A stretch of 64,000 nt of DNA from Streptomyces phaeochromogenes (GTDB lineage: Bacteria; Actinomycetota; Actinomycetes; Streptomycetales; Streptomycetaceae), in contig NZ_LIQZ01000146.1 in NCBI RefSeq assembly GCF_001418655.1, forward strand, positions 31,438 through 95,437, read 5' to 3'. Position numbers and translations under genes: made by a program. This document shows positions 41,965-50,833 of the stretch, piece after piece (the stretch's first letter is position 1; every line of letters begins with the position of its first letter). The notes under the pieces are model-generated. The model made no database searches. It had not been told where the DNA came from and saw only the letters and a program-made list of their open reading frames with translations.

Positions 41965-42050
41965 CGCGATTCAGGGTCCGGCGCAAGGGCGTGAGGACTT
42001 AGGCCCGGCCTCGACATGGTCGCGTCATGCGGGCGAAACAGGCTCTCCCT

Positions 42051-42074
42051 AATTTCTGTCACCCGACAGGAATT
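42051..42074 (+). promoter_or_regulatory. TetR-type operator, copy 1, upstream of the APC permease
   Basis: AATTTCTGTC-ACCC-GACAGGAATT, 10-bp arms with one mismatch. TAATTT at 42050-42055 could be the -10 and overlaps the left arm. The left arm and flank (CTAATTTCTGTC) are identical to the site upstream of the carboxylase operon at 53533. Confidence 0.65.
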
Positions 42075-42141
42075 CCGCCGCGGAGTTCCTCAGTCGCCGC
42101 CAGGATCCCGCTCCCCTGCGCCGAAGGCAGGTGCCGCCGCC

Positions 42142-43704
42142 GTGACCACTACCGCCCCCTCCGACGTACGCCCCGATCCGCCGGAGTCGACCGGCGACCG
42201 CTCCCTCGCGGAGTTCGGCTACCGCCAGGAGCTGCATCGCAGCCTGGGCCGGTACGCCTCGTTCGCCGCCGGCTTCTCCTTCATCTCCGTCCTGACGACC
42301 GTCTTCCAGTTCTTCGCCTTCGGGTACGCGTTCGGCGGTCCCGTCTTCTTCTGGGCCTGGCCCGCCGTGCTGATCGGCCAGATGCTGGTCGCCGCGTGCT
42401 TCGCCGAGCTGGCCGCGCGCTATCCGATCTCCGGCGCCATCTACCAGTGGTCGTCCCGGCTCTCCAACCTCACCTTCGGCTGGTTCGCCGGCTGGATCAT
42501 GGTGATCGGACAGATCGTGGTGGTCGCCGCCGCGGCGCTCGCGCTGCAGGTGGTCATGCCCGCGATCTGGTCCGGCTTCCAGCTGATCGGCGACGACCCG
42601 GCGCCCACGTCGGCGAGCGGCGCGGCCAACGCGGCGGTCCTGGGCGTGCTCCTGCTGGTCCTGACGACGTTCGTGAACGTCATCGACAACCGGGTGATGT
42701 CCCTGATCAACCGCATCGGTGTGACCGCCGAGATCATCGGCGCCGCCCTGATCATCGTGCTCCTGTTCACCCACTCCGAGCGCACCCCCGGCATCACCTT
42801 CCACACCGGCACGGCCGCCGAGTCGGGCCTGGTCGGGGCGCTGCTCGTGGGGTCGTTCACGGCGGCGTACGTGATGATCGGCTTCGACAGCGCGGGCGAG
42901 ATGAGCGAGGAGACGCACCATCCCCGGCGCACCGCGCCCCGCACGATCCTCACCGCGCTCGGTGCCGCGGGGCTGCTCGGCGGCCTGATCATCCTCGGCG
43001 GTCTGCTCGCCGCGCCCAGCCTCACCGACGGCCGGCTCGGCGTCGAGGGCCTGAGTTACGTCCTCACCAGCAGCCTGGGCGACGGCGTGGGCCGGGCCCT
43101 GCTCGTGGACGTGGTCATCGCCATCGCGGTCGCGACCCTCGCGATCCAGACGTCGGCCTGCCGGATGCTCTTCTCCATGGCCCGCGACGGCCAGATGCCC
43201 TTCTCCGGGCGCCTGGCGAAGGTCAACCCGCGCACCGGTATGCCGAGCGCCCCCGCCCTGGTCGTCGGTACCCTCGCCGCGGCCCTGCTGCTCCTCAACT
43301 TCGCCTCGCCGGAGGCCTTCCTGGCCATCGGCACCACCTGCATCGTGATGCTGTACCTCGCGTACGCGATGGTCACCGGCCCCCTGCTGTGGCGGCGCCT
43401 GCGCGGCGACTTCACGGTCGAGGGCACCGACGAGACGGGCCGCCCGCTCTTCTCCCTCGGCCGCTGGGGCGTCCCCGTCAACGCGCTGGCCCTCCTCTAC
43501 GGCCTGTTCATGACGGTCAACCTGGCCTGGCCCCGGGCCGAGGTGTACGACCCGGCGGGCGGGCACTGGTACTTCCAGTGGTTCACCGTGCTGTTCTTGC
43601 TGGTCACGGTGGGACTGGGATGCCTGTACCGGTGGCTGGGGGCGCATCGAGGGCGCGCTGTGGAGGAAGAGGTACCGCTGGCAGTGCCCGCGGAGTCCAG
43701 CTGA
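42142..43704 (+). CDS. APC-superfamily permease, probable urea-carboxylase-system permease
   Basis: A 520-residue amino acid/polyamine/organocation transporter with about twelve helices. FSFISVLTTVFQFFAFGYAF and ISGAIYQWSSRLSNLTFGWF hold the APC signature. SFTAAYVMIGFDSAGEMSEE and IQTSACRMLFSMARDGQMPF are typical of the permease subgroup associated with urea carboxylase systems. GTG 42142 is chosen to match the hydrophilic leader. It has the same palindrome upstream as the carboxylase operon 11 kb away, so its cargo may be guanidine, urea or a related compound. Cargo is inferred. Confidence 0.85.
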   Translation: MTTTAPSDVRPDPPESTGDRSLAEFGYRQELHRSLGRYASFAAGFSFISVLTTVFQFFAFGYAFGGPVFFWAWPAVLIGQMLVAACFAELAARYPISGAIYQWSSRLSNLTFGWFAGWIMVIGQIVVVAAAALALQVVMPAIWSGFQLIGDDPAPTSASGAANAAVLGVLLLVLTTFVNVIDNRVMSLINRIGVTAEIIGAALIIVLLFTHSERTPGITFHTGTAAESGLVGALLVGSFTAAYVMIGFDSAGEMSEETHHPRRTAPRTILTALGAAGLLGGLIILGGLLAAPSLTDGRLGVEGLSYVLTSSLGDGVGRALLVDVVIAIAVATLAIQTSACRMLFSMARDGQMPFSGRLAKVNPRTGMPSAPALVVGTLAAALLLLNFASPEAFLAIGTTCIVMLYLAYAMVTGPLLWRRLRGDFTVEGTDETGRPLFSLGRWGVPVNALALLYGLFMTVNLAWPRAEVYDPAGGHWYFQWFTVLFLLVTVGLGCLYRWLGAHRGRAVEEEVPLAVPAESS

Positions 43705-43729
43705 TCGCCCTGCCTGGCGTCCGGTCCGT

Positions 43730-43770
43730 GCGGGCTCGGCCGAAGCCGTGAAGGCTCCGGCCGAGCCCGC
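43730..43770. terminator. Bidirectional terminator between permease and P450 genes
   Basis: A perfect 13-bp stem GCGGGCTCGGCCG/CGGCCGAGCCCGC, extended by AAGCC/GGCT in the loop, 26 bases after the permease stop and 75 bases after the convergent P450 stop. Confidence 0.8.
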
Positions 43771-43844
43771 TTCTCCAGGCCGTCGATCAGACCCTCGATC
43801 GATCCCTCGATCAGGCCAACCTGACAGAGGCCGGCAATGCGCCG

Positions 43845-45194
43845 TCAGTCAGGCACTGTCTCTGTCTGCAGGCACTCCGCTCGGACCCGGACCCCGTGAG
43901 GGGTCAGGGTCATACGCGGTTCGATGTGCGGCGGTTGATCGTCAACACTCGTCAGGCGCCACTGGGCCACGATCGTGGCCAGGGCGAGCGTCGCCAGGGT
44001 CATCGCGTAGTTGTCACCGATGCACTTGCGCGCACCGCCGCCGAACGGAATGAAGGCGCCGCGTACGTGTTTCTGCTCAGGAAGCCACCGGTCGGGATCG
44101 AAATCGCTCGGGCGCGGATTGAATCGTGCGTCGTGGTGGATGAGATACGGGCTGTAGATGAGGGTGGTCTCGGCGGGGATCAGGGCGTCCGCCAGCCGGG
44201 TTTCGGTGGCGGTCGTTCGCGTCAGGATCCATCCGGGAGGGTAGATGCGCAGCGTCTCCGTGATGACCCGGCGTGCCAGGTCGAGCTGGGGAAGGTCGTC
44301 CCACGTGGCGGTTCGAGTGCCGAGAACCTTGGCTGTCTCGGTGCGCAACCGCTCTTGCACATCAGGGTGTTGGCACAGGAGATGTAGAGCCCAGGTGAGA
44401 GCCACCGCGGTGGATTCGATGCCGGCGACGAGCAGGGTCATGATCTGAGCGTGGATCTCGGTGTCGCCGAGCCCGTTTCCTGCGTCGTCCCGCGTCTTGA
44501 GGAGCATCGACAGCACATCGCCGTGGCTCTCGTCGTCCTGCCGGTACGAGCTGATGGTCTTGCTGACCTCGGCCCATGCCCGGTTGCGTGCCCGCTCGTA
44601 GCGCACGTTCGAGGGGAGCGGCAGACGGTTCAGTAACGGCGGGAAGACGGCCTGCTGGTAGATACCTCGGAAGATACCCGGCAGACATTCCTTGACGGTG
44701 TCTATGGCGGGTCCCGCGGATTCAGCCGTGAACAGTGTCCGGGCAATGGTGTCGCTCGCGAACGTGTACATCTGCTCGGCCACATCGATGGGCTGTCCGT
44801 CGCCCCAGTCGATGGCCAGCGTGTCGATCTGCTGGGTCATGATGGCGGCGTATTCGCGCAGGCAAGCGCGGGAGAAGGCCGGCTGCAAGGTGCGTCGCTG
44901 CCGCCGATGGGCGCTGTGGGGGCACGCGGCGAGGCCGTCCCCGAGCGCGTTCCCGATCCGCTCGATGAGGGGTCCGCCCTTGTCGTACGTGCGGTCGTGC
45001 AGGAGGACTTCCTGGACGAGCTCGGGCCGACAGACCACGACGGCCGTTTGCGGACCCAGCCGTATCTGTACCAAGTCACCATAGGAGGGAAGGGTTTTCA
45101 GGAACCGCAGCGGGTCACGGATCAGGGGAAGCAGATGCCCGACGACCGGCAGTGCCCCCGGCGCCCGTGTGATTCCTTCAAGGTCCGTTGCCAT
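43845..45194 (-). CDS. Cytochrome P450 of the terpene locus
   Basis: A 449-residue P450. The I-helix is LLVAGIESTAVALTW, the K-helix ExxR is TETLRIYPPG and the heme loop is FIPFGGGARKCIGDN with Cys391. Sequence style (GGPLIERIGNALGDGLAACP, FDPDRWLPEQ) resembles bacterial CYP170/183-like enzymes that oxidise sesquiterpenes. It lies 129 bases downstream of the terpene synthase gene on the same strand and probably hydroxylates its product. It contains a TTA codon (44634-44636), so translation may depend on bldA. Confidence 0.92.
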   Translation of the reverse strand: MATDLEGITRAPGALPVVGHLLPLIRDPLRFLKTLPSYGDLVQIRLGPQTAVVVCRPELVQEVLLHDRTYDKGGPLIERIGNALGDGLAACPHSAHRRQRRTLQPAFSRACLREYAAIMTQQIDTLAIDWGDGQPIDVAEQMYTFASDTIARTLFTAESAGPAIDTVKECLPGIFRGIYQQAVFPPLLNRLPLPSNVRYERARNRAWAEVSKTISSYRQDDESHGDVLSMLLKTRDDAGNGLGDTEIHAQIMTLLVAGIESTAVALTWALHLLCQHPDVQERLRTETAKVLGTRTATWDDLPQLDLARRVITETLRIYPPGWILTRTTATETRLADALIPAETTLIYSPYLIHHDARFNPRPSDFDPDRWLPEQKHVRGAFIPFGGGARKCIGDNYAMTLATLALATIVAQWRLTSVDDQPPHIEPRMTLTPHGVRVRAECLQTETVPD

Positions 45195-45323
45195 GGCGTG
45201 TTGGCCCTTCTTGTCGATCCAGGATTTTGACGAGCCAGTGCCCCGAGCCACTCTTGGTCGCATCGACGGGGCGGGAGCATCGTGCGGGCCGGCACCGAGG
45301 AGGCCGGGCGCATTCCCTGCCGG

Positions 45324-46373
45324 TCACCCGTAACTGTGCCGGTAGGCAAGATCCTGGCTCGGGAGCATCGCCTCCAGGTGGGCATGCTGTTGGTCCGACG
45401 CGTCCGAGGCGGTGGGGATTGCGTAGCGGGTGGTGTTCCCATACCAGTGCAGGCATCCGTTCGTCCACTGCCGCATTCCGGCTGTGACCTGCAGAATCTC
45501 GTCACGGGTGGTGGGCGGCACCCCACGGCTCTTCAGGAAGGGCCGGAGCCGTGCTTCGGCGGCCAGGAAGTCGGCAACTCGCCCCTGAACCTTGGCGACG
45601 GCCAAGCGGATGGCTTCCTGCAGCGATATTCCGCTGGAATGCTTCATGACGATGACAACGTTGTGGAAATCTCCACGCATGTCGTCCAGACGAACCGAGT
45701 GCAAGTCGTTCTGCCAGGCGACCACATCGCTCGCAGCGTCGATGATCTCCCTGAACAAGGCCGAATCATAGACGCCTTCGGGTACCTCCGTGCCCTGGCT
45801 GAGTTCGACCAGATCGAAGCCGAACTCCATTCCTACCGACAAGCGCCTGGTCTGGGTGAAACTTTCAATCCCGGGGGGAGTTCCGCGGAACCGATTCCTG
45901 GATTCTTCGGTGAATCCCTGGAAAAATAAATCCAGGTGCCGGTTCAGTCGTCCGCGAAGCGTCGGCGAGAGCCTTTTGCCGGTGCGTATGGACAGGTCCG
46001 TGAGCGCCTCGGTGAAAGGAGTTTGCTCCCGTGCGGGGGCAGGGTCCTTCCCGGTGTCGATGATGCCCATCAGGCGTCGGTGGACCGGAGCCCAGGCTTC
46101 GGGATCGTCGTAGACCTTCAGCGTGTGCAGGTCGTCCAGGATGAAGGTGACGAAAAGCCATTCCGCGCAGAGGCAGAGGTCCTCGAACGAGGCTTCCGGA
46201 TAGGTCCAGGCAACAAATTTCCCGTAGCCTGCTTCCAGTCGCTTCCGACCGGCCCGTGTCTCTGCCAGTCCGAGGCTCTCTCCGAGTGAGCGGACATACT
46301 CCTCGATCCGCTGAGCGTATGGGCTTTCAGCCGGTGGGGTGGGCTCCGCGTACGTCGGGATCATGGCGAGCAT
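45324..46373 (-). CDS. Class I terpene synthase
   Basis: A 349-residue terpene cyclase, probably forming a sesquiterpene from farnesyl diphosphate. The Asp-rich metal motif is FVTFILDDLHTLKVYDD, with Thr where the second acidic residue is usual. The second metal motif is WQNDLHSVRLDDMRGDFHN, with Asp replacing the usual Glu. The C-terminal RY pair appears in NTTRYAIP. ATG 46373 follows GGAGG with a 5-base gap; frames upstream are not needed. It has a TTA codon (45927-45929) in a locally AT-richer stretch, pointing to acquisition and bldA control. Confidence 0.9.
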   Translation of the reverse strand: MLAMIPTYAEPTPPAESPYAQRIEEYVRSLGESLGLAETRAGRKRLEAGYGKFVAWTYPEASFEDLCLCAEWLFVTFILDDLHTLKVYDDPEAWAPVHRRLMGIIDTGKDPAPAREQTPFTEALTDLSIRTGKRLSPTLRGRLNRHLDLFFQGFTEESRNRFRGTPPGIESFTQTRRLSVGMEFGFDLVELSQGTEVPEGVYDSALFREIIDAASDVVAWQNDLHSVRLDDMRGDFHNVVIVMKHSSGISLQEAIRLAVAKVQGRVADFLAAEARLRPFLKSRGVPPTTRDEILQVTAGMRQWTNGCLHWYGNTTRYAIPTASDASDQQHAHLEAMLPSQDLAYRHSYG

Positions 46374-46834
46374 TGAGTCCTCCATGTCTATGGCGCCGGA
46401 GTTCGCCAACGCGGGTGAGGCGTGGACGGGCTGCCCGCTCTCGCAGCGAGAAGCCGGGGAATCGGTGGCCGATCGGTGCTTCACGAGGTCCTGGGAGGAC
46501 ATCTCCGTCTGCGCTGTTGGCGTGCCCACTCACGGGCGTGCTCCAAGAGGGCCGAGGCAGTGGCGGCCGCGGCGGGAGGGGCCAGGACGGGTGGCGGCAC
46601 GGGCTCCCCTTCCACGATGGCGCGAGCAGGACGTGCCGCCTTCGGCGGTACAGCTTCTATCACATCGCAGTTACGTCCAGACCGGAAGTGGCCGTCTTTG
46701 ATCCGGGCGTGAACGTGTTGCACTCACATCTGGACGGTCGCCCGATCAGGACGTGCACGCCCCCTGCTGTTGACTCCGACTGCCAGGACGCCTCCTGGGA
46801 CGTCGGCGGAGGGCGGCTCGTACGCTTGATCGTG
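46374..46834. other. Intergenic region between terpene synthase and pseudouridine synthase genes
   Basis: The divergent 461-base gap contains the GGAGG site of the terpene synthase. A minus-strand open frame at 46481-46723 (80 codons) has mixed codon usage and no recognisable domain. I saw no clear promoter consensus. The part near 46650-46730 is AT-richer than its surroundings and probably holds the promoters. Confidence 0.4.
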
Positions 46835-47782
46835 ATGAGACGCAGAAGCCCGATCCCTCCCTCTCCCCTGCCACAACGTGGCGGGGTCGATCCGGTGCGG
46901 GTGAAGCTGCCTCCGGGGGCGGCGTGGGCGACCGTGCGTGATCATCTGGTGGAGCGGCTCGCGGTCGAGGCGGGCGTGATCGACGGGATGCTGGACGCGG
47001 GGCTGATCGTGGACGCCGCCGGGCGTGCCGTGCCGCGTGACATGGCGTACGTGCCGGGCATGTTCGTGTGGTTCCACCGGGAGCTGCCGTACGAGGTGCC
47101 GGTGCCGTTCGCGATGGACGTCGTGTACCGCGACGAGCACGTGGTCGTCGCCGACAAGCCGCATTTCCTGGCCACGACACCACGCGGCAGTCATGTCGCG
47201 GAGACCGCGCTCGCGCGGCTGCGCCGGGAGCTGGGCCTGCCCACGCTGGGCGCCGCCCACCGCCTGGACCGGCTCACCGCCGGGCTGGTGCTGTTCACCG
47301 TGCGCCCTGAGGAGCGCGGCGCGTACCAGTCGCTGTTCCGCGACCGGCTCATCGCCAAGGAGTACGAGGCCGTGGCCCCGTACGATCCGGCGCTCGCTCT
47401 GCCGCGCACCGTGCGCAGCCGGATCGTGAAGGAGCGTGGGGTGATGGCGGCGCGCGAGGTCGAGGGGGAGCCCAATGCCGTCAGCGCCGTGGAGTTGCTG
47501 GAACAGCGGGAGGACGGGCTGGCCCGGTATCGGCTGAAGCCCCGCACCGGGCAGACGCACCAACTCCGGGTGCACATGAGCGCGTTGGGGGTGCCGATCC
47601 TGGGCGATCCCCTCTATCCCGTGGTGACCGCCCCCGTGGCGGACGGTGACTTCCGGCGTCCGCTCCAACTGCTGGCGCGGGTACTGGAGTTCACCGATCC
47701 GGTCACGGGGTGCGAGCACCGGTTCGTCAGCCCGCGCGTGTTGCGGGCCTGGTCGTCGTACGACGAGTGGGCCGCCGGGTAG
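46835..47782 (+). CDS. RluA-family pseudouridine synthase
   Basis: A 315-residue pseudouridine synthase that isomerises uridine in rRNA or tRNA. The catalytic Asp lies in AAHRLDRLTAGLVLF. DVVYRDEHVVVADKPHFLA and LKPRTGQTHQLRVHMSALGV are the other conserved blocks, and an N-terminal S4-like stretch precedes them. ATG 46835 is used; GTG 46832 is adjacent and in frame. It converges on the rarE gene with 18 bases between stops. The target base is unknown. Confidence 0.93.
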   Translation: MRRRSPIPPSPLPQRGGVDPVRVKLPPGAAWATVRDHLVERLAVEAGVIDGMLDAGLIVDAAGRAVPRDMAYVPGMFVWFHRELPYEVPVPFAMDVVYRDEHVVVADKPHFLATTPRGSHVAETALARLRRELGLPTLGAAHRLDRLTAGLVLFTVRPEERGAYQSLFRDRLIAKEYEAVAPYDPALALPRTVRSRIVKERGVMAAREVEGEPNAVSAVELLEQREDGLARYRLKPRTGQTHQLRVHMSALGVPILGDPLYPVVTAPVADGDFRRPLQLLARVLEFTDPVTGCEHRFVSPRVLRAWSSYDEWAAG

Positions 47783-47800
47783 CCCCGGTGCCCGGTCGGC

Positions 47801-49273
47801 TCACATGCCGCGCCACCAGCGCTGGAGGCGCCGGAACACGCCCGGTCGGGGGGCCGGTTCGGGCGTTGGCGTCGGCGTCTGGGCAGGGGCCGGAGCAACG
47901 GGCTCCGGAGCCGCCGTCTGCGGCTGAGGCCTGCTGACCTGCCAGTCGCTGGGATTCTGTGACGGCACGGCGTACGCGGGCCGCGCCATGACGTCCTGCT
48001 GGGGCTTGGGCGCGAACCTCACCGGCAGTTCCACCAGGTGCCGGTTCGAGATGGACGCCCGCCAGCGCAGCTCGTGCTCTTCGCAGTCGAGCTGGACGTC
48101 CGGAAGGCGGGTCAGCAACGCGTCGACGCCGACGTCGGCGATGGCCCGGCCGATGTCCTGGCCCGGGCACTCGTGGGGACCACCGCTGAAGGCGAGGTGG
48201 GAGCGGTTGCCCTGCATGTTGGCCTTGAGGTCGGGACGGACGCGCGGGTCGACGTTGCCCGGTTCCATACCGAGGATGAGGCCGTCGCCCTTGCGGATGC
48301 GCCGGCCACCCAGCTCGGTCTCCTGCTTGGCGACGTACGGGAGGATGGTGCTGAACGGCGGCTCGTCCCACAGGGACTGCTCGACCGCCTGTGGCACCGT
48401 CATCTGGCCGCCGTTGAGCTGGGCGCGGAACCCCGGGTCGGTGAGCACGACCCGCAGTACGTTGGCGAGAAGGTTGGCGGTCGCCTCGTACGCGACGATC
48501 AGGACGACGCGCAGGTGCTGGGCGACCTCCTCGTCGTTGAGCTGCGCCGGGTCGTTGATCAGCCGGCTGGTGAAGTCGCCCTTGGGTTCGGCCCGGCGGC
48601 GGACGGTGAGCCGTGTCAGTACGTCCATGATGTACGCGTTGCTCGCGATGGCGGTCTCGGTGCCCTTGAGCATGTCGCGAGCGGCGTGCACGATCCGGTC
48701 GCTGTACTCGTCGGGCATGCCGAAGATCTCGCACATCACCGCCATCGGCAGGTGCTCGGCGAACTGCGCGACCAGGTCGGCCCTGCCCTCCTCGCAGAAC
48801 TTGTTGACGAGGTGCTGGGTCGCGCGGTTGATGTGACGGCGGATGCCCCGGTGGTCGATGGTCGACATGGCGCTGGTGACCGCTCCGCGCAGCCGCAGGT
48901 GTTCGTCGCCCTCGGCGTGGCAGCAGATGGGCTGCCAGGCGATGATCGGCATGAGCGGGTGGTCCGGCTTGACCGTGCCGTCCTGCAGGGCGGTCCACAA
49001 CCGGGTGTCACGGCTGTACTGCGAGGGGGTGCGCACCATGTGCATGTTCTCGCCGTGGCCGAGCACCACCCAGATCGGCACGTCCTCGTGGAGCAGCGCG
49101 GGGGCCACCGCGCCGTGTTCGGCGCGGAGTTTCTCGTACACGGCTCCCAGGTCCTCCGCCTCGGGGCCGTACAGCCGGCGCAGGCCGCCGGGGCCCTTGC
49201 CGTGGGCGGGGCAACCGGGGGGCGGACCGAGCGAGGGGTCGTCCGTACCGGTCAGGGAGTGGGATTCAGTCAC
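47801..49273 (-). CDS. rarE: Conservon cytochrome P450 (CYP157 type, RarE/CvnE9-like)
   Basis: A 490-residue P450, last gene of the rar conservon. The heme loop is LAFSGGPHECPGQDIG with Cys369. In place of the near-universal K-helix ExxR it has VEQSLWDEPPF. The EQSLW form is the known exception described for CYP157C1 of the S. coelicolor cvn9 locus. A Pro/Gln-rich C-terminal tail (about 430-490) ends in a basic amphipathic patch FRRLQRWWRGM that may touch membrane. The start is GTG. Confidence 0.9.
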   Translation of the reverse strand: MTESHSLTGTDDPSLGPPPGCPAHGKGPGGLRRLYGPEAEDLGAVYEKLRAEHGAVAPALLHEDVPIWVVLGHGENMHMVRTPSQYSRDTRLWTALQDGTVKPDHPLMPIIAWQPICCHAEGDEHLRLRGAVTSAMSTIDHRGIRRHINRATQHLVNKFCEEGRADLVAQFAEHLPMAVMCEIFGMPDEYSDRIVHAARDMLKGTETAIASNAYIMDVLTRLTVRRRAEPKGDFTSRLINDPAQLNDEEVAQHLRVVLIVAYEATANLLANVLRVVLTDPGFRAQLNGGQMTVPQAVEQSLWDEPPFSTILPYVAKQETELGGRRIRKGDGLILGMEPGNVDPRVRPDLKANMQGNRSHLAFSGGPHECPGQDIGRAIADVGVDALLTRLPDVQLDCEEHELRWRASISNRHLVELPVRFAPKPQQDVMARPAYAVPSQNPSDWQVSRPQPQTAAPEPVAPAPAQTPTPTPEPAPRPGVFRRLQRWWRGM

Positions 49274-49417
49274 GATGATCGCTCCGAGCTGAAGTGGATC
49301 CGGTGTCTGGGGAGTTGGTGAAAACCGGGAGGGGACTCCGTGCGGGACGACACGGCTCCCGGCCCTGGGGACTCGTACGGCGTGCGGTTCAGGGAACCGG
49401 TCGAACCGGTACCGGGC

Positions 49418-50038
49418 TCATGTCGACGCCCCCGTCATCGTCAGGGAGTGCAGGAAGCGCATGAGGGTCATCAGGACGTCCCGGCTGGAGGCCCGGCGCC
49501 GCACGTCGCAGCGGATGATCGGGATCTCCTCGGCCAGGTCGAGCGCCTGGCGCAGCTCCTCGACGGCGTACCGGGGTGCGTCGGGGAAGTCGTTGACCGC
49601 GACGACGAAGGGCACGCCGCGCTCCTCCAGGCGTCCCATCACGTCGAAGCTGACCTCCAGCCGACGGGTGTCGATCAGGACGACCGCGCCGAGCGCGCCC
49701 TCGAACAGCCCGTTCCACAGGAACCAGAAGCGCTCCTGGCCGGGGGTGCCGAAGAGGTAGAGCACCAGCTCGTCCGTGACGCTGATGCGGCCGAAGTCCA
49801 TGGCCACGGTGGTGGCCGTCTTGGACTTGGAGCCGAAGTTGTCGTCGACTCCGATGCCGGCCTGCGTCATGGTCTCCTCGGTCGTCAGCGGCTTGATCTC
49901 GCTGACGGAGCCCACCATGGTCGTTTTTCCGACGCCGAAACCGCCCACGATCACGATCTTCACGGCGGCCTGCGCGGTGCCCGGCAGGTGGTCCTCGGTC
50001 CGTGGCCCCGTGATGGTGTCAGAGTTTTTGAAGTCCAT
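49418..50038 (-). CDS. rarD: Conservon GTP/ATP-binding protein RarD/CvnD9
   Basis: A 206-residue Ras-like G protein of the conservon type. The P-loop is VIVGGFGVGKTTMVGSVSE, the G3 region FGTPGQERFWFLWNG and the base-recognition region FVVAVNDFPDA. It works with RarA-C at the membrane in a complex likened to eukaryotic G-protein systems; in S. griseus the rar operon affects aerial mycelium formation. ATG 50038 lies 20 bases inside the rarC 3' end, so the two are coupled. Confidence 0.94.
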   Translation of the reverse strand: MDFKNSDTITGPRTEDHLPGTAQAAVKIVIVGGFGVGKTTMVGSVSEIKPLTTEETMTQAGIGVDDNFGSKSKTATTVAMDFGRISVTDELVLYLFGTPGQERFWFLWNGLFEGALGAVVLIDTRRLEVSFDVMGRLEERGVPFVVAVNDFPDAPRYAVEELRQALDLAEEIPIIRCDVRRRASSRDVLMTLMRFLHSLTMTGAST

Positions 50039-50429
50039 GCATCACCGCTTCGAGGAGGGAACGGTCGGCCCGCGCCTGCCTGACGACCGGTGCGCGTGCC
50101 TGTACGAGTTCGGCCGTCAGCAGCTCGGTGAGCAGGACGGTCACCACGCTGATCGGCAGGTTGAGATAGGCCGAGATCTCGGCCACGGACAGCGGGGCCT
50201 GACAGATCCGGAGCAGCGCCGACTGCTCCGGCGCGGCGGAGTGCGGCGGATCGGCGCGCGCCACGATTAACGTGACGAGGTCGATGGGAGCCCGCTCGCA
50301 GTCCTCGCCGGTGAGGATGTACAGCCGCTCGGGTGGGCGGTCCCCCGCACCGGCCTGGGGCCCTTCCACGGCCGGCGGGGGAGGTTGCTCCTGCTTGGGT
50401 TTGCGCCGTCGGCGTTGCGGAGGCGTCAT
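50019..50429 (-). CDS. rarC: Conservon DUF742 protein RarC/CvnC9
   Basis: A 136-residue protein with a basic N-terminus (TPPQRRRRKPKQEQ) and the DUF742 winged-helix core (RLYILTGEDCERAPIDLVTL, then SVAEISAYLNLPISVVTVLL and ADRSLLEAVMHGLQKL). It is the DNA-binding-like member of the conservon. ATG overlaps the rarB stop (ATGA) and its 3' end overlaps rarD. Codon 54 (50268-50270) is TTA, followed by ATC, so the operon may be bldA-dependent. Confidence 0.93.
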   Translation of the reverse strand: MTPPQRRRRKPKQEQPPPPAVEGPQAGAGDRPPERLYILTGEDCERAPIDLVTLIVARADPPHSAAPEQSALLRICQAPLSVAEISAYLNLPISVVTVLLTELLTAELVQARAPVVRQARADRSLLEAVMHGLQKL

Positions 50430-50833
50430 ACGGTCTGCCCGTTCCGCCGCGGCGGACTGGTGAGATGGGAGCCGATCCGGTCGACGAGGTCGCGCATGCG
50501 GTTGCTCATCAGCCCGGGCTCCGCGGTCTCGTTGGCGAGCACCGCGAGATAGGCGTTGGACCCGGCGGCCATCAGGTAGAAGTAGCCGCCGTTGATCTCG
50601 ATGATGACCATCCGCATCTGGCCGTCGCTCTGCGGGATCTCGCCGGCGACGGCCCCGGCCAGACTCTGCAGGCCCGCGCAGGCCGCGGCGACGCGGTCGG
50701 CGGTGTCCGGGTCGCCGCCGAAGCGGGCGATCCGCAGGCCGTCGGCGGAGAGCACGACGATCTGCTGGATGCCGGGTACGCCGTCGGCCAGGTCCTTGAG
50801 CATCCAGTCGAAGTTGGCTCGCTGCTGGATCAC
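50426..50833 (-). CDS. rarB: Conservon roadblock/LC7 protein RarB/CvnB9
   Basis: A 135-residue roadblock/LC7 domain protein. FDWMLKDLADGVPGIQQIVV, LSADGLRIARFGGD and GGYFYLMAAGSNAYLAVLAN fit the MglB-like fold that modulates small G proteins, here RarD. The GTG start overlaps the rarA stop (GTGA), and its own stop overlaps the rarC ATG. Second gene of the operon. Confidence 0.94.
   Translation of the reverse strand: MIQQRANFDWMLKDLADGVPGIQQIVVLSADGLRIARFGGDPDTADRVAAACAGLQSLAGAVAGEIPQSDGQMRMVIIEINGGYFYLMAAGSNAYLAVLANETAEPGLMSNRMRDLVDRIGSHLTSPPRRNGQTV

Noticed and set aside
46481..46723. A possible 80-residue minus-strand gene upstream of the terpene synthase.
   Set aside because: Third-position GC is mixed, no domain is recognisable and no good ribosome-binding site precedes it. 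Kept only as a remark in the intergenic entry.
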